A stretch of DNA of 43,977 bases from NCBI GenBank assembly GCA_902812495.1, contig CADDZR010000010.1:1-43977 (forward strand). The letters are read 5' to 3'. The stretch is from an archaeon (GTDB lineage: Archaea > Thermoproteota > Nitrososphaeria > Nitrososphaerales > Gagatemarchaeaceae). Both the position numbers and the translations under genes were made by a program. Shown piece after piece: positions 8,095-16,849 of the stretch (position 1 is its first letter; each line of letters starts with the position of its first letter). A model generated the notes under the pieces. The model saw only the letters and a program-made list of their open reading frames with translations. It was not told the origin of the DNA and did no database searches.

Positions 8095-10032
8095 TTGGAA
8101 GAGAGAAGGCTCTGGACACCAAGCGACGAGAGAATAAAGAGAGCTAACATAACAAGGTACATGTCAGCCATTGGAAAGCAGGATGAGGATTACAACAAGC
8201 TCTGGAATTGGTCCGTTTCAAGTATCGAGGATTTCTGGAGGAGCATATGGGAGTATTTCAAGGTAAGGAGCTCAGAATCTTACAGTGTCATCCTTTCTTC
8301 GAGGAAGATGCCTGGCGCAAGGTGGTTTGTTGGGTCCAAGCTAAACTATGCAGAGCATTTCTTCTTGAGTAATAGAGAGGGGGAAGCAATAGTATATCTG
8401 GATGAAATGGGGAATAGAAGGAGCATAAGCTGGGGCCAGCTTAGAAAAAGTGTTTTCTCTCTTGCAAATTCTATGAGGGAAATTGGAATAAAAAAAGGAG
8501 ATAGGGTTGCAGGCTACTTGTCAAATGTTCCCGAAGCTGTTATTTGCATGCTTGCTTCCGCTTCGATAGGTGCGATATGGTCCTGCTGCTCAACAGATTT
8601 CGGTGTTCAGAGTGTTCTCGACAGGTTCAAACAGATAAACCCGAAGATACTCTTTTACTCAGAGAGCTACAGCTACAACGGCAAGCTAATCGGGACAGCA
8701 GATAACGCGGAGAAGATAGCATCCTCCCTTGGAATTGGAAATGTTTACTCTATAGGTCAAGACGGCACAGGTTCTTTCTCTGACCTACTCGAGAAAAGTT
8801 GTTCTTTTGAGTTTGAGCAACTTCCCTTCGAACATCCTCTCTGGATACTCTACTCTTCAGGTACAACTGGCCTGCCGAAGCCAATAGTTCATAGTCATGG
8901 AGGCATACTGCTTGAGCACCTCAAGGTCCTCAGCCTTCACAACGACATACATGATGGAGACCTCTTCTTCTGGTACACTTCAACGGGATGGATGATGTGG
9001 AACTATTTAGTAAGTGGCTTGATCCTAGGTTCTAGGATACTCCTGTATGACGGCAACCCCTTTTATCCCGACGGGTACAGAATGTGGGAAATAGCTGAGA
9101 AGGAGGGAATAACTTTTTTCGGGACAAGCGCTCCTTACATACACACATGCAAGAAGAAGAAACTTGAGCCAGGTAAGGTCTTTGGACTGAGGAAGCTTGA
9201 AGGAATAGGTTCTACTGGTTCTCCTCTTACAAAGGAGGGATTTGATTGGGTTTACAGCGGCGTTAAGGAAGATGTCTGGCTTGCATCAATGAGCGGAGGA
9301 ACGGATGTGTGCACAGGGTTCGTTGGAGGGTGCCCGATACTCCCTGTATACTCTGGAGAGATACAGTGTAGGTGCCTTGGCGCAAAGGTTGAAGCTTTTG
9401 ACGAGAATGGAAGAAGTGTTGTTGAGCAAGTTGGAGAGCTTGTAATAACAGAGCCGATGCCCTCGATGCCTGTATTTTTCTGGAATGACGACGGAACGAG
9501 GTACATGGAAAGCTACTTCAGTGTTTATCCTGGTGTTTGGAGGCATGGCGACTGGATAATGATAAACAAGAGGGGAGGGTGCGTAATTTACGGAAGGTCA
9601 GACTCAACTATAAAGAGGATGGGTGCAAGGATTGGAACTTCAGAGATATATAGGGCTGTGGAATCTGTTGACGAGGTTTTGGATAGTCTTGCTGTTGACG
9701 TTCCAGATGCAGAAGGAAATCCAAGGCTTGTTCTTTTTGTTTTACTTGCAAGTGAGCTTGACGAGAGGATTAAGGAGAAGATAAGGGATGCAGTGAGGGA
9801 AAAACTTTCACCTAGATTTGTACCTGACGTTATAATAAGGGTTAGGGAGATACCAAAGACACTTAACGGAAAGAAGCTCGAGATACCTGTTAAGAAGGTG
9901 CTCATGGGTGTCGAGCTGGAAAAGGCTCTGAACATTGGCTCAGTAGCAAACCCGGATGCAGTAGCTGAAATAAGGGAAATAGCAAAGGAGGGAATATTCA
10001 AATCCATCGGAAAAGGAGGCAGTGGTATTTGA
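8095..10032 (+). CDS. aacS: acetoacetyl-CoA synthetase (acetoacetate-CoA ligase)
   Basis: A 645-residue adenylate-forming enzyme that activates acetoacetate with ATP and CoA. It has the acetoacetate-specific N-terminus RLWTPSDERIKRANITRYM followed by LWNWSVSSIEDFWRSIWEYF, the AMP-binding loop LYSSGTTGLPKPIVHSHGG, SMSGGTDVCTGFVGG, PVYSGEIQCRCLG and a C-terminal KTLNGKKLEIPVKK with the adenylation lysine. Full family length. The start is TTG; no ATG or GTG lies between it and the upstream in-frame stop at 8059. It overlaps the first DUF35 gene by four bases, so those are coupled. With the acetyl-CoA acetyltransferase at 11,970 it would turn acetoacetate into two acetyl-CoA. Confidence 0.94.
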   Translation: MEERRLWTPSDERIKRANITRYMSAIGKQDEDYNKLWNWSVSSIEDFWRSIWEYFKVRSSESYSVILSSRKMPGARWFVGSKLNYAEHFFLSNREGEAIVYLDEMGNRRSISWGQLRKSVFSLANSMREIGIKKGDRVAGYLSNVPEAVICMLASASIGAIWSCCSTDFGVQSVLDRFKQINPKILFYSESYSYNGKLIGTADNAEKIASSLGIGNVYSIGQDGTGSFSDLLEKSCSFEFEQLPFEHPLWILYSSGTTGLPKPIVHSHGGILLEHLKVLSLHNDIHDGDLFFWYTSTGWMMWNYLVSGLILGSRILLYDGNPFYPDGYRMWEIAEKEGITFFGTSAPYIHTCKKKKLEPGKVFGLRKLEGIGSTGSPLTKEGFDWVYSGVKEDVWLASMSGGTDVCTGFVGGCPILPVYSGEIQCRCLGAKVEAFDENGRSVVEQVGELVITEPMPSMPVFFWNDDGTRYMESYFSVYPGVWRHGDWIMINKRGGCVIYGRSDSTIKRMGARIGTSEIYRAVESVDEVLDSLAVDVPDAEGNPRLVLFVLLASELDERIKEKIRDAVREKLSPRFVPDVIIRVREIPKTLNGKKLEIPVKKVLMGVELEKALNIGSVANPDAVAEIREIAKEGIFKSIGKGGSGI

Positions 10033-10532
10033 GTGTAAGAATAAAGGACTATCCTGGCAGGGAGGTTGCAATTGAGGAGCTCAAGGAGAGGTACGTTGCA
10101 AAGGAGTACAAGGCTGTCCTAAGGTATGCATGGAGTTCGGGTGTTGCGATAGGTAGTTTCCTAGACGGCCTTAAGAGAGGCATTATACTAGGAAGGAGAT
10201 GCAACAAATGCAGGAGGATCCTTGTTCCCCCAAGAATGTATTGCGAGCAGTGCTTCAGAAAGACAGACAGCTGGGTGAGGGTGAAGGATACGGGAGAGGT
10301 AAAGACATTCTCTATATCGTACGTTAATGTTGATGCAAGCAGGAGGAGGGAGCCAATAATCGTTGCTGTTGTTGAGCTTGACGGTGCTTCAAAGGACGTG
10401 GGCATACTCCATATACTTGGAGAGGTTAAGCCTGAGAAGGTAAGAATAGGTATGCATGTGAAGGCGGTCTGGAAAAAAGAAGAAGAGAGGAAGGGAGCTA
10501 TAACAGACATACTGTACTTCAAACCAAGGTGA
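10029..10532 (+). CDS. DUF35 zinc-ribbon/OB-fold acyl-CoA-associated protein 1
   Basis: A 167-residue DUF35 protein. An N-terminal helix (FLDGLKRGIILG) leads to a rubredoxin-like zinc ribbon with CNKC and CEQC, then an OB-fold (VRVKDTGEVKTFSISYV to KPEKVRIGMHVKAVW). DUF35 proteins partner thiolase-fold enzymes: in archaea they bridge acetoacetyl-CoA thiolase and HMG-CoA synthase, and in actinobacteria they support the Ltp2 retro-aldolase. Start TTG at 10029 overlaps the aacS stop (TTGA junction). It has about 40 extra N-terminal residues compared with the second DUF35 protein. A likely partner is one of the two altered thiolase-fold proteins upstream. Confidence 0.88.
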   Translation: MSVRIKDYPGREVAIEELKERYVAKEYKAVLRYAWSSGVAIGSFLDGLKRGIILGRRCNKCRRILVPPRMYCEQCFRKTDSWVRVKDTGEVKTFSISYVNVDASRRREPIIVAVVELDGASKDVGILHILGEVKPEKVRIGMHVKAVWKKEEERKGAITDILYFKPR

Positions 10533-10538
10533 GATTGT

Positions 10539-10979
10539 ATGCCAATTAATGAGAGGATTTGCGATGTAACAAGGATAAGGAACTGGCAGGATTCAATACC
10601 CCTTCATTACTTGTACACAACTGGAATTGCAGGGGAGAGATTCTTCAAGGGCATAATGCAAGGAAAGATATTGGCCTCCAGATGCAAGAGATGCAAGGAG
10701 AGTTTTATCCCTCCAAGGATATACTGTGTCAATTGCTACAGCAAGATAGAAGAGTTTGTGGAGGTTGGGGGAAGAGGGAGAGTTGTGGCTGTTGCAGAGA
10801 GAAGGAAAGGGAGAAAAAGAATTAGGTATGCTTTTGTTAGGTTTGAAGGCATCAAAGGTGGGATCATACATAGTATAGATGATGATGTAAAAGTTGGAGA
10901 CTACGTCAAGCCTGTCTTCTTGCCAAGGGAGAAGAGGAAGGGGGATCTGTCTGATATTACATTCTTTGTTAAGACCTGA
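10539..10979 (+). CDS. DUF35 zinc-ribbon/OB-fold acyl-CoA-associated protein 2
   Basis: A 146-residue DUF35 protein lying six bases after the first one. Domain order is the helix ERFFKGIMQGKIL, the zinc ribbon with CKRC and CVNC separated by about a dozen residues (SFIPPRIYCVNC), then an OB-fold (GRGRVVAVAERR to GDYVKPVFLP) that is shorter than in the first copy. The pair are clearly paralogues but well diverged, matching the divergence of the two thiolase-fold proteins, which suggests one DUF35 chain per thiolase chain. The last 11 bases overlap the convergent aminotransferase gene. Confidence 0.87.
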   Translation: MPINERICDVTRIRNWQDSIPLHYLYTTGIAGERFFKGIMQGKILASRCKRCKESFIPPRIYCVNCYSKIEEFVEVGGRGRVVAVAERRKGRKRIRYAFVRFEGIKGGIIHSIDDDVKVGDYVKPVFLPREKRKGDLSDITFFVKT

Positions 10980-11886
10980 CGTATGTTAGCCACTTTTCGT
11001 ACTTCTTAAGCCTTCCGTGTACTGTGTCGTCGTACATTTTCTGGAGCCTCTTTGTAAGAGAATAGTTGCCGTCACCTATTATCCTGCCGTCCACCTCCCT
11101 TATTGGCACAATACCTGCAGCTGTGCCAGTAAAGAAAAGCTCGTCAGATGTGAATAGCTCCTCTCTCGTGAAATCGTTTCTGTAGAATGTTATACCCATA
11201 TCCCTTGCAAACTGTATTACTGTATCCCTTGTTATGCCTCTCAGTATGCCAGAGCTTGCAGGAGGTGTGCTTAGTATACCGTCCTTTACCCTGAATATGT
11301 TTTCTCCAGGACCCTCTGCAACCATTCCGCTGCTGTTTAGCATTATTGCTTCATCATAGCCAGAGGAAACTGCCTCTATTTTTGCTAATGCTGAGTTCGC
11401 ATAGTTTGCCGAGCACTTTGCTTGTGGCGGAAGGGACCTGGAGTCAATTCTGACCCAGCTTGAGACTGTTGCTCGAACACCTTTTTCAAGGCTTTCCTGC
11501 CCTAGGTATGGACCCCACTCCCACAGAGCAATTGCAACACTTATCTTGTTTTTAAGTGGATTGAGACCCATCGCACCATATGCTGTATACGCTATTGGCC
11601 TTATGTAGCACTCCTCAACATTGTTTTCTAAAACAAGCTGCTTGCATGCGTTTATCAGCTCCTCCTTCGAGTATCCAAGCTTCATCATGTATATTTTAGC
11701 GCTGTTCCTGAACCTGTCTATGTGGTCCTGAAGCCTGAAGATAGCAGGTCCTTTCTTTGTTGAAAAGCATCTTATGCCATCAAAGACAGCGTATCCGTAA
11801 TGCAATGCATGTGTTAGAATGTGTATTTTTGCATCGTCCCAGTTCACAAACTTGCCGTCCATCCATATCTTCTTCAGAGGCTGCAT
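10969..11886 (-). CDS. ilvE: branched-chain amino acid aminotransferase
   Basis: A 305-residue class IV PLP aminotransferase that interconverts leucine, isoleucine and valine with their 2-oxo acids. Signatures are HALHYGYAVFDGIRCF, the RIDSRSLPPQAKCSANY segment with the PLP lysine, EAIMLNSSGMVAEGPGENIF and ELFFTGTAAGIVPI. The length is normal for IlvE. It sits inside the acyl-CoA island, so a catabolic role feeding branched-chain keto acids into it is plausible, but the same enzyme also serves biosynthesis. ATG 11886 lies about 25 bases from a TATA-like GTGTAAAAA on its own strand, shared with the divergent promoter region of the thiolase. Confidence 0.93.
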   Translation of the reverse strand: MQPLKKIWMDGKFVNWDDAKIHILTHALHYGYAVFDGIRCFSTKKGPAIFRLQDHIDRFRNSAKIYMMKLGYSKEELINACKQLVLENNVEECYIRPIAYTAYGAMGLNPLKNKISVAIALWEWGPYLGQESLEKGVRATVSSWVRIDSRSLPPQAKCSANYANSALAKIEAVSSGYDEAIMLNSSGMVAEGPGENIFRVKDGILSTPPASSGILRGITRDTVIQFARDMGITFYRNDFTREELFTSDELFFTGTAAGIVPIREVDGRIIGDGNYSLTKRLQKMYDDTVHGRLKKYEKWLTYVRS

Positions 11887-11937
11887 GTCACATCAGGCCA
11901 GAAATTTTTACACTATTTAGGTTATCTGTTTTGGAAC

Positions 11938-11946
11938 CTTTTATTT
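11938..11946 (+). promoter_or_regulatory. TATA box for acetyl-CoA acetyltransferase
   Basis: CTTTTATTTAG around 11937-11946 is centred about 28 bases upstream of ATG 11970 with no Shine-Dalgarno between, so the transcript is probably leaderless. Confidence 0.5.
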
Positions 11947-11969
11947 AGTAAAAAAAGCAAGGTTATATC

Positions 11970-13145
11970 ATGCATGAAGCTGTTATACTCTCTGCCTGCA
12001 GGACAGCAATAGGTAAGTTTGGTAGGAGCCTTGTCCCACTTCAGGCCCAAGAGCTCGGAACTGTTGTTATCTCTGAAGCAATAAGGAGGGCAGGTCTGAA
12101 GAAGGAGGAGGTTGACGAGGTAATAATGGGGAATGTTCTGTCCGCAGGCCTTGGCCAGAATCCCTCAAGGCAGGCAGCAATAAGGGCTGGAATGCCTCCA
12201 AGTGTCAGCTGTTTTACAGTGAACAAGGTATGCGGTTCAGGCCTGAAGGCTGTTATGCTTGCTGCCCAGTCTATCATAGCAGGGGATAACAGGGTTGTTG
12301 TTGCAGGTGGAATGGAAAGTATGAGCAACGCACCCTACCTAATAAAGAGCATGAGATGGGGTACAAAGTACGGAAATTCAATAATAGTTGATTCGATGAT
12401 AAACGACGGACTCTGGGATGCATACAACGAGTTCCACATGGGTATAACTGGAGAGATAGTTGCAGAGAGGCACGGAATAACAAGAAAGCAGGCAGATGAA
12501 TACGCATATCAGAGCCACATGAGGGCAGCCAAGGCAACAAGGGAGGGATACTTCAAAGAGGAGATTGTTCCACTCAACATAAGAAAGGAGGAAGGAGAGA
12601 TTGTATTTGACAGAGATGAGTGTATAAGGGAGGATACAACAATAGAAAAGCTCTCGAAGTTAAAACCCGTGTTTAAACAGAATGGTATACTGACAGCTGG
12701 CAATTCCTCTCAGTTGAGTGATGGGGCCTCAGCTGTTGTTGTCTGTTCGAAGGTATTTGCAGAGGAAAGGGGTATGAAATACATCGCAAAGATAGTGGGA
12801 TATGCTTCAGGAGGTGTTGAACCAGAGCTTGTTATGGAGGCTCCAGTTCCAACAACAAAGAAGCTACTGGAGAAGCTTGGTATGAGTATAGAGGAGATGG
12901 ATTTGGTTGAGCACAACGAAGCCTATGCTACAGCATCCATTTACGTGAGAGATGCACTTGGAGTAAGTAATGAGAGATTTAATATAAACGGAGGAGCAAT
13001 AGCTCTTGGTCATCCAATAGGTTGCAGCGGCGCAAGGGTTCTTACCACACTCATTTATTCCCTCAGAAGACTAGGTAAGAAAAGGGGTCTTGCAACACTC
13101 TGCCTTGGGGGTGGGAATGCTGTTTCTATGGTTGTTGAGGTCTAG
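11970..13145 (+). CDS. atoB: acetyl-CoA acetyltransferase (thiolase II)
   Basis: A 391-residue catalytically intact thiolase. It keeps the nucleophile loop NKVCGSGLKAVMLAAQS, the middle motif EHNEAYATAS and the C-terminal GHPIGCSGARVL with both the general-base Cys and His. It condenses or cleaves acetoacetyl-CoA. This bacterial-type thiolase contrasts with the two altered thiolase-fold proteins 4-6 kb upstream and can complete the acetoacetate route begun by the acetoacetyl-CoA synthetase. It ends in a 20-base tail-to-tail overlap with the acyl-CoA ligase. Confidence 0.95.
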   Translation: MHEAVILSACRTAIGKFGRSLVPLQAQELGTVVISEAIRRAGLKKEEVDEVIMGNVLSAGLGQNPSRQAAIRAGMPPSVSCFTVNKVCGSGLKAVMLAAQSIIAGDNRVVVAGGMESMSNAPYLIKSMRWGTKYGNSIIVDSMINDGLWDAYNEFHMGITGEIVAERHGITRKQADEYAYQSHMRAAKATREGYFKEEIVPLNIRKEEGEIVFDRDECIREDTTIEKLSKLKPVFKQNGILTAGNSSQLSDGASAVVVCSKVFAEERGMKYIAKIVGYASGGVEPELVMEAPVPTTKKLLEKLGMSIEEMDLVEHNEAYATASIYVRDALGVSNERFNINGGAIALGHPIGCSGARVLTTLIYSLRRLGKKRGLATLCLGGGNAVSMVVEV

Positions 13146-14802
13146 CTTCTTTGAGCTTTCTTCTTAGCACCTTTCCAACAAGTGTTTTTGGCAGGTCGCT
13201 TACAAACTCCACCTTTGCTGGGACCTTGTACTTTGCAAGCCTCGAAGAACAGAAATCAATTATCTCCTTCTCAGTTGCCCTTGCGTTCTCCTTCAGAACA
13301 ACGTATGCCTTGACAGCCTCTCCCCTAAATGTATCTTCAACCCCTATAACCGCAGCCTCCTTTACAGCAGGATGTTCAAAAAGAACATCTTCAACCTCCC
13401 TCGGATAGACCTTTAGTCCTCCAACATTTATCATGTCCTTCTTCCTGTCAACTATGTAAAAATATCCATCTTCGTCCATCTTTGCTATGTCGCCGGTAAG
13501 AAGCCAGCCGTCTCTCAACACCCTTGCTGTCTCTTCAGGCATGTTCCAGTAACCCTTCATTACCTGCGGGCCTTTAACTGCAAGCTCACCTATCTCGTTT
13601 TGCTTCAGCACCAAATCTGGATTGTCAACATCTACAATCTTTGCGTCTGTTTCAGGGAAGGGTATGCCTATTGAACCCTCCTTGACCTCGCCGTCATGAA
13701 CAGGGTTACAGTGCGTTACTGGACTTGCCTCTGTCAGCCCGTAACCCTCAACAAGGTTTCCGCCTGTAATCTCTATGAACTTCCTTCTAACTGCCGGAGG
13801 AAGGGCAGCCCCTCCTGAAACGCAACCCCTGATTGATGATAAATTGAATTTCCTTACATCAGGGTTGTTTATTATAGCGATGTACATTGTTGGGACACCA
13901 GGAAATATTGTAACCTTCCTTTTCTGTATTGTTTGCATAACCTCCTTAACATGGAATTGGGGAAGAAGAACTATCTGGCCACCTGAATATAGTGTTGCAT
14001 TCATTGCAGCTGTCATGCCGTAAATGTGGTAAAGGGGCAATACAGCAAGAGTCACGTCCGAGCTGTTCATCGGGACCCACATTGAAACGTATGCTGCGTT
14101 TGAGTAGAGGGAATAGTGTGTGAGCATTGCACCCTTTGAAGTGCCTGTTGTTCCTCCTGTGTACTGCAATACAGCTATATCTTCTTCTGGATTAATTTCA
14201 GGAAGCATCTCAAGTGGCTTGCTTTTCATTGCTTCTAGAAATTCAACAGTACCTTCCCTCTTTACCTTCTTCACACCCTTCAGAAATGCAAGTCTTTTCT
14301 TTAAAGGTGGGAGAAAATCTGTTACACTTGCAGCTACTACTAGCTTTAAATCTAGCCTTTTCCTGCAGCCATCCAAACTCCTGTATAGGTCATTCCCATT
14401 TACTGTATCTACTGCTGCAACTACAGCAACAGAGCCTGAATCTCTAAGCTGGTGTTCAAGCTCCCTCTCTTTGTAGAGAGGGGAGCAGGTAACGACTATC
14501 GCACCTGCTTTAAGTATTCCAAAGTAAGAGATTATGAACTGTGGTATGTTTGGTAGAAAAATAGCAACCCTATCACCCCTCTTTATTCCTGAACCAATGA
14601 GAAAAGCTGCAAACCTTGAGCTAAGGTCATCGACCTCTGCATATGTTAGCGTTTTGCCCTGATAATGGATACAAACGTTAGAAGGATATTTCTTTGCTGT
14701 TTCCGTCAGAAGGGAAAAGAGTGGTTTCTTCTCAACCCTTGTGCTGCTTGGAATTATCCTTTCAAGTATTTTCGACCATGGCCTTAATACCTGCATCTTC
14801 AT
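13126..14802 (-). CDS. fatty-acyl-CoA ligase, FadD-like
   Basis: An AMP-forming ligase of about 558 residues that converts a free acid to its CoA ester. It shows the AMP-binding loop YTGGTTGTSKGAML, the motif VEGYGLTEASPVTHCNP, LLTGDIAKMDEDGYFYIVDRKKDMI and the C-terminal PKTLVGKVLRRKL with the adenylation lysine. The layout is that of long/medium-chain acyl-CoA synthetases. An upstream TTG at 14844 opens the frame, but ATG 14802 fits better: a TATA-like GATTTAAGC lies about 25 bases before it and the family's N-terminal alignment begins there. Chain-length preference cannot be told. It probably feeds the acyl-CoA dehydrogenase/ETF pair of the same island. Confidence 0.92.
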   Translation of the reverse strand: MKMQVLRPWSKILERIIPSSTRVEKKPLFSLLTETAKKYPSNVCIHYQGKTLTYAEVDDLSSRFAAFLIGSGIKRGDRVAIFLPNIPQFIISYFGILKAGAIVVTCSPLYKERELEHQLRDSGSVAVVAAVDTVNGNDLYRSLDGCRKRLDLKLVVAASVTDFLPPLKKRLAFLKGVKKVKREGTVEFLEAMKSKPLEMLPEINPEEDIAVLQYTGGTTGTSKGAMLTHYSLYSNAAYVSMWVPMNSSDVTLAVLPLYHIYGMTAAMNATLYSGGQIVLLPQFHVKEVMQTIQKRKVTIFPGVPTMYIAIINNPDVRKFNLSSIRGCVSGGAALPPAVRRKFIEITGGNLVEGYGLTEASPVTHCNPVHDGEVKEGSIGIPFPETDAKIVDVDNPDLVLKQNEIGELAVKGPQVMKGYWNMPEETARVLRDGWLLTGDIAKMDEDGYFYIVDRKKDMINVGGLKVYPREVEDVLFEHPAVKEAAVIGVEDTFRGEAVKAYVVLKENARATEKEIIDFCSSRLAKYKVPAKVEFVSDLPKTLVGKVLRRKLKEARPQQP

Positions 14803-14899
14803 AGCTTCCGTTTTGGTTATGCTTAAATCTATCCCTAGGAACAATTTTTATGCAGTTAATCCTTTTAAATAGGTGAGGATTTGAATAGGTGAAGAAAAA

Positions 14900-16048
14900 A
14901 TGGGGGAAGGAAAAGAGCACTACCTAGTACTTTGTGTCGACAGGGATGACGACATCGGAACAAAGACAGGCATCGAGACACCTATTGTAGGCAGGGATAG
15001 TGTTATTCTTGCAGCGACAAAACTTTCACTTGCTGACCCTGAGGAGGCAGACGCAAATGCGATGTTTGCTGCTATTAAAGAGTATGACAGGATGATAGCT
15101 CAAGGGATAGGATGCGAGGTTGCTGTTGTGAGCGGGAATAGAAATGCTGGCTTTGAGGCAGACAGGAAGATAAGGAGGCAGGTAGAGTCCCTTGTAGAGA
15201 AGGGCCTTTTCACAGGTATAGTATTTGTTTCCGATGGAGTAGAGGACGAAACAATAATACCGATAATACAAAGCATCAGACCTATTATTTCAGTAAAGAA
15301 GGTTGTAATAAAACACAGCCAGTCTGTTGAAGAGACATACCAGATACTTGGAAGGTATCTCAGGATGCTTGTCTATGATCAGAGGTACTCTAGGTGGGCC
15401 CTCGGTGTTCCTGGGCTAATACTCTTGCTTGCTGGTTTTCTTATAATTGTTGGTAGGGTTGTTGAGGCGGAGCTTGCAACACTCCTGATAATTGGTGGGA
15501 CTCTTTTTGTTAGGGGCTTTGGTCTTGACAGGACTGTCTCAAGCTATCTTAGGCAGGGGCCACATGGCTACGTGAGGATCTTTACTCTTGTCACTAGCTC
15601 ACTTGTCCTTCTGGTTGCTGTAACAGAGGGCTACGACTACCTTCTTTCTCATGCATCTTCACAGATAAATCTTGTTGGATCCCAGCCTTCCCTTCTTCTT
15701 GTTTACGGTGCACAGATAGTTGGCTACTTCATATCTGGCTCGCTTGCTCTCCTTTGGGTCTCGATAGGGATATACGCTTCAGGCTCCCTTCTTGTCCATG
15801 TGATGAGGGGTAGCGTTAGAGCTTACAGGGATGTTGTTGTGATTGTCATGCTTGGACTCCTCTACCTACCTATGCAGACATTCTCTTCCTTCCTGATAGG
15901 AGGGCAGAGGGAATCAACAATACTCCTAGTATCTTACGTTCTCTTTGGACTAGCTATAATTTTTGGGCTGAGTACTGTAATCTACGGCAAGCTAAAGCAG
16001 AGGCAATCTTCTGCAGGGGAGAAGGAAGGTGCTGGAGAAGCTTCTTAA
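14900..16048 (+). CDS. DUF373 family membrane protein
   Basis: A 382-residue archaeal DUF373 protein. Residues about 1-165 are soluble and begin with the family hallmark LVLCVDRDDDIGTKTGIETP, followed by a Rossmann-like stretch (GCEVAVVSGNRNAG, GLFTGIVFVSDGVEDE, ISVKKVVIKHS). The rest holds about six hydrophobic segments (for example PGLILLLAGFLIIVG and TLLIIGGTLFVRG). The family is conserved across archaea and its function is unknown. The gene overlaps the cis-prenyltransferase by 20 bases, suggesting a link with polyprenyl lipid, though that is only context. Confidence 0.9.
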   Translation: MGEGKEHYLVLCVDRDDDIGTKTGIETPIVGRDSVILAATKLSLADPEEADANAMFAAIKEYDRMIAQGIGCEVAVVSGNRNAGFEADRKIRRQVESLVEKGLFTGIVFVSDGVEDETIIPIIQSIRPIISVKKVVIKHSQSVEETYQILGRYLRMLVYDQRYSRWALGVPGLILLLAGFLIIVGRVVEAELATLLIIGGTLFVRGFGLDRTVSSYLRQGPHGYVRIFTLVTSSLVLLVAVTEGYDYLLSHASSQINLVGSQPSLLLVYGAQIVGYFISGSLALLWVSIGIYASGSLLVHVMRGSVRAYRDVVVIVMLGLLYLPMQTFSSFLIGGQRESTILLVSYVLFGLAIIFGLSTVIYGKLKQRQSSAGEKEGAGEAS

Positions 16049-16811
16049 GATATTCGGTGTCTACAGGCTTTACGAGAACAGGCTCAAAGCATCCATAATG
16101 AAGGAAAAAATGCCACAACATGTTGGTATAATTCTCGACGGAAACAGGAGGTGGGCAGTAATGAGGGGGCTTGAAGCAAATTACGGGCACGAGGAAGGGG
16201 CAAACAGAGTTGAGGAACTTCTTGACTGGTGTCACGAGCTTGGAATTAAGACAGTAACACTCTATGTTCTCTCCACAGAGAATTTGAAAAGAGAACCAAA
16301 TGAACTCTCTCACCTTCTCTCTCTTATAGAAAAGAGGCTTGAGAAACTTCTCAACGATGAGAGGATATACAGGTACGGTGTGAGGGTTAAAGCAATAGGC
16401 AGGACAGAGCTTCTTCCTGAAACAATATCCGAGCTAGTTAAGAAGATAGAGGAGAAGACAAGGGAGCATGAAGGTCATTACTTGAATATCGCGCTTGCGT
16501 ATGGCGGGAGGTCCGAGATAGCAGACGCAATGAGGTCACTTGCAATAGACGTGAAGGAAGGAAGGATACAACCGGAACAGATAGACGAGAGCCTTGTTGC
16601 AAAGAAGCTTTATACTTCTTACCTTCCAAATCAGGAGCCAGACCTGATAATAAGAACTTCTGGGGAGGAAAGGATGAGCGGCTTCATGCTCTGGCAGGGA
16701 GCGTACTCCGAGCTTGTCTTTATAGATGCCTTCTGGCCTGACTTCAGATATATAGACCTTATGAGGGCAATAAGGACCTACCAGAGAAGGGTTAGGAGAT
16801 ACGGGCTCTAA
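16029..16811 (+). CDS. uppS: cis-prenyltransferase (polyprenyl diphosphate synthase)
   Basis: A 260-residue cis-prenyltransferase that adds isopentenyl diphosphate units to make the long polyprenyl chain of the archaeal glycan carrier (dolichol-like). Family motifs are all present: GIILDGNRRWA, TLYVLSTENLKR, NIALAYGGRSEIADAMR, PDLIIRTSGEERMSGFMLWQGAYSELVF and FWPDFRYIDL. The start is GTG 16029 with a purine-rich GGAGAAGGAAGG just upstream, inside the end of the DUF373 gene. The product would serve protein N-glycosylation, which fits the many N-x-S/T sites in the large surface protein at 19,831. Confidence 0.94.
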   Translation: MLEKLLKIFGVYRLYENRLKASIMKEKMPQHVGIILDGNRRWAVMRGLEANYGHEEGANRVEELLDWCHELGIKTVTLYVLSTENLKREPNELSHLLSLIEKRLEKLLNDERIYRYGVRVKAIGRTELLPETISELVKKIEEKTREHEGHYLNIALAYGGRSEIADAMRSLAIDVKEGRIQPEQIDESLVAKKLYTSYLPNQEPDLIIRTSGEERMSGFMLWQGAYSELVFIDAFWPDFRYIDLMRAIRTYQRRVRRYGL

Positions 16812-16849
16812 ACCATCTCTTTAAAAGTGAAAATATAGAGGAGATGCCT

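Noticed and set aside
9588-10522. Minus-strand frames of 139 and 157 residues opposite aacS and the first DUF35 gene
   Set aside because: They mirror the codon pattern of the plus-strand genes and have no start signals or recognisable motifs.
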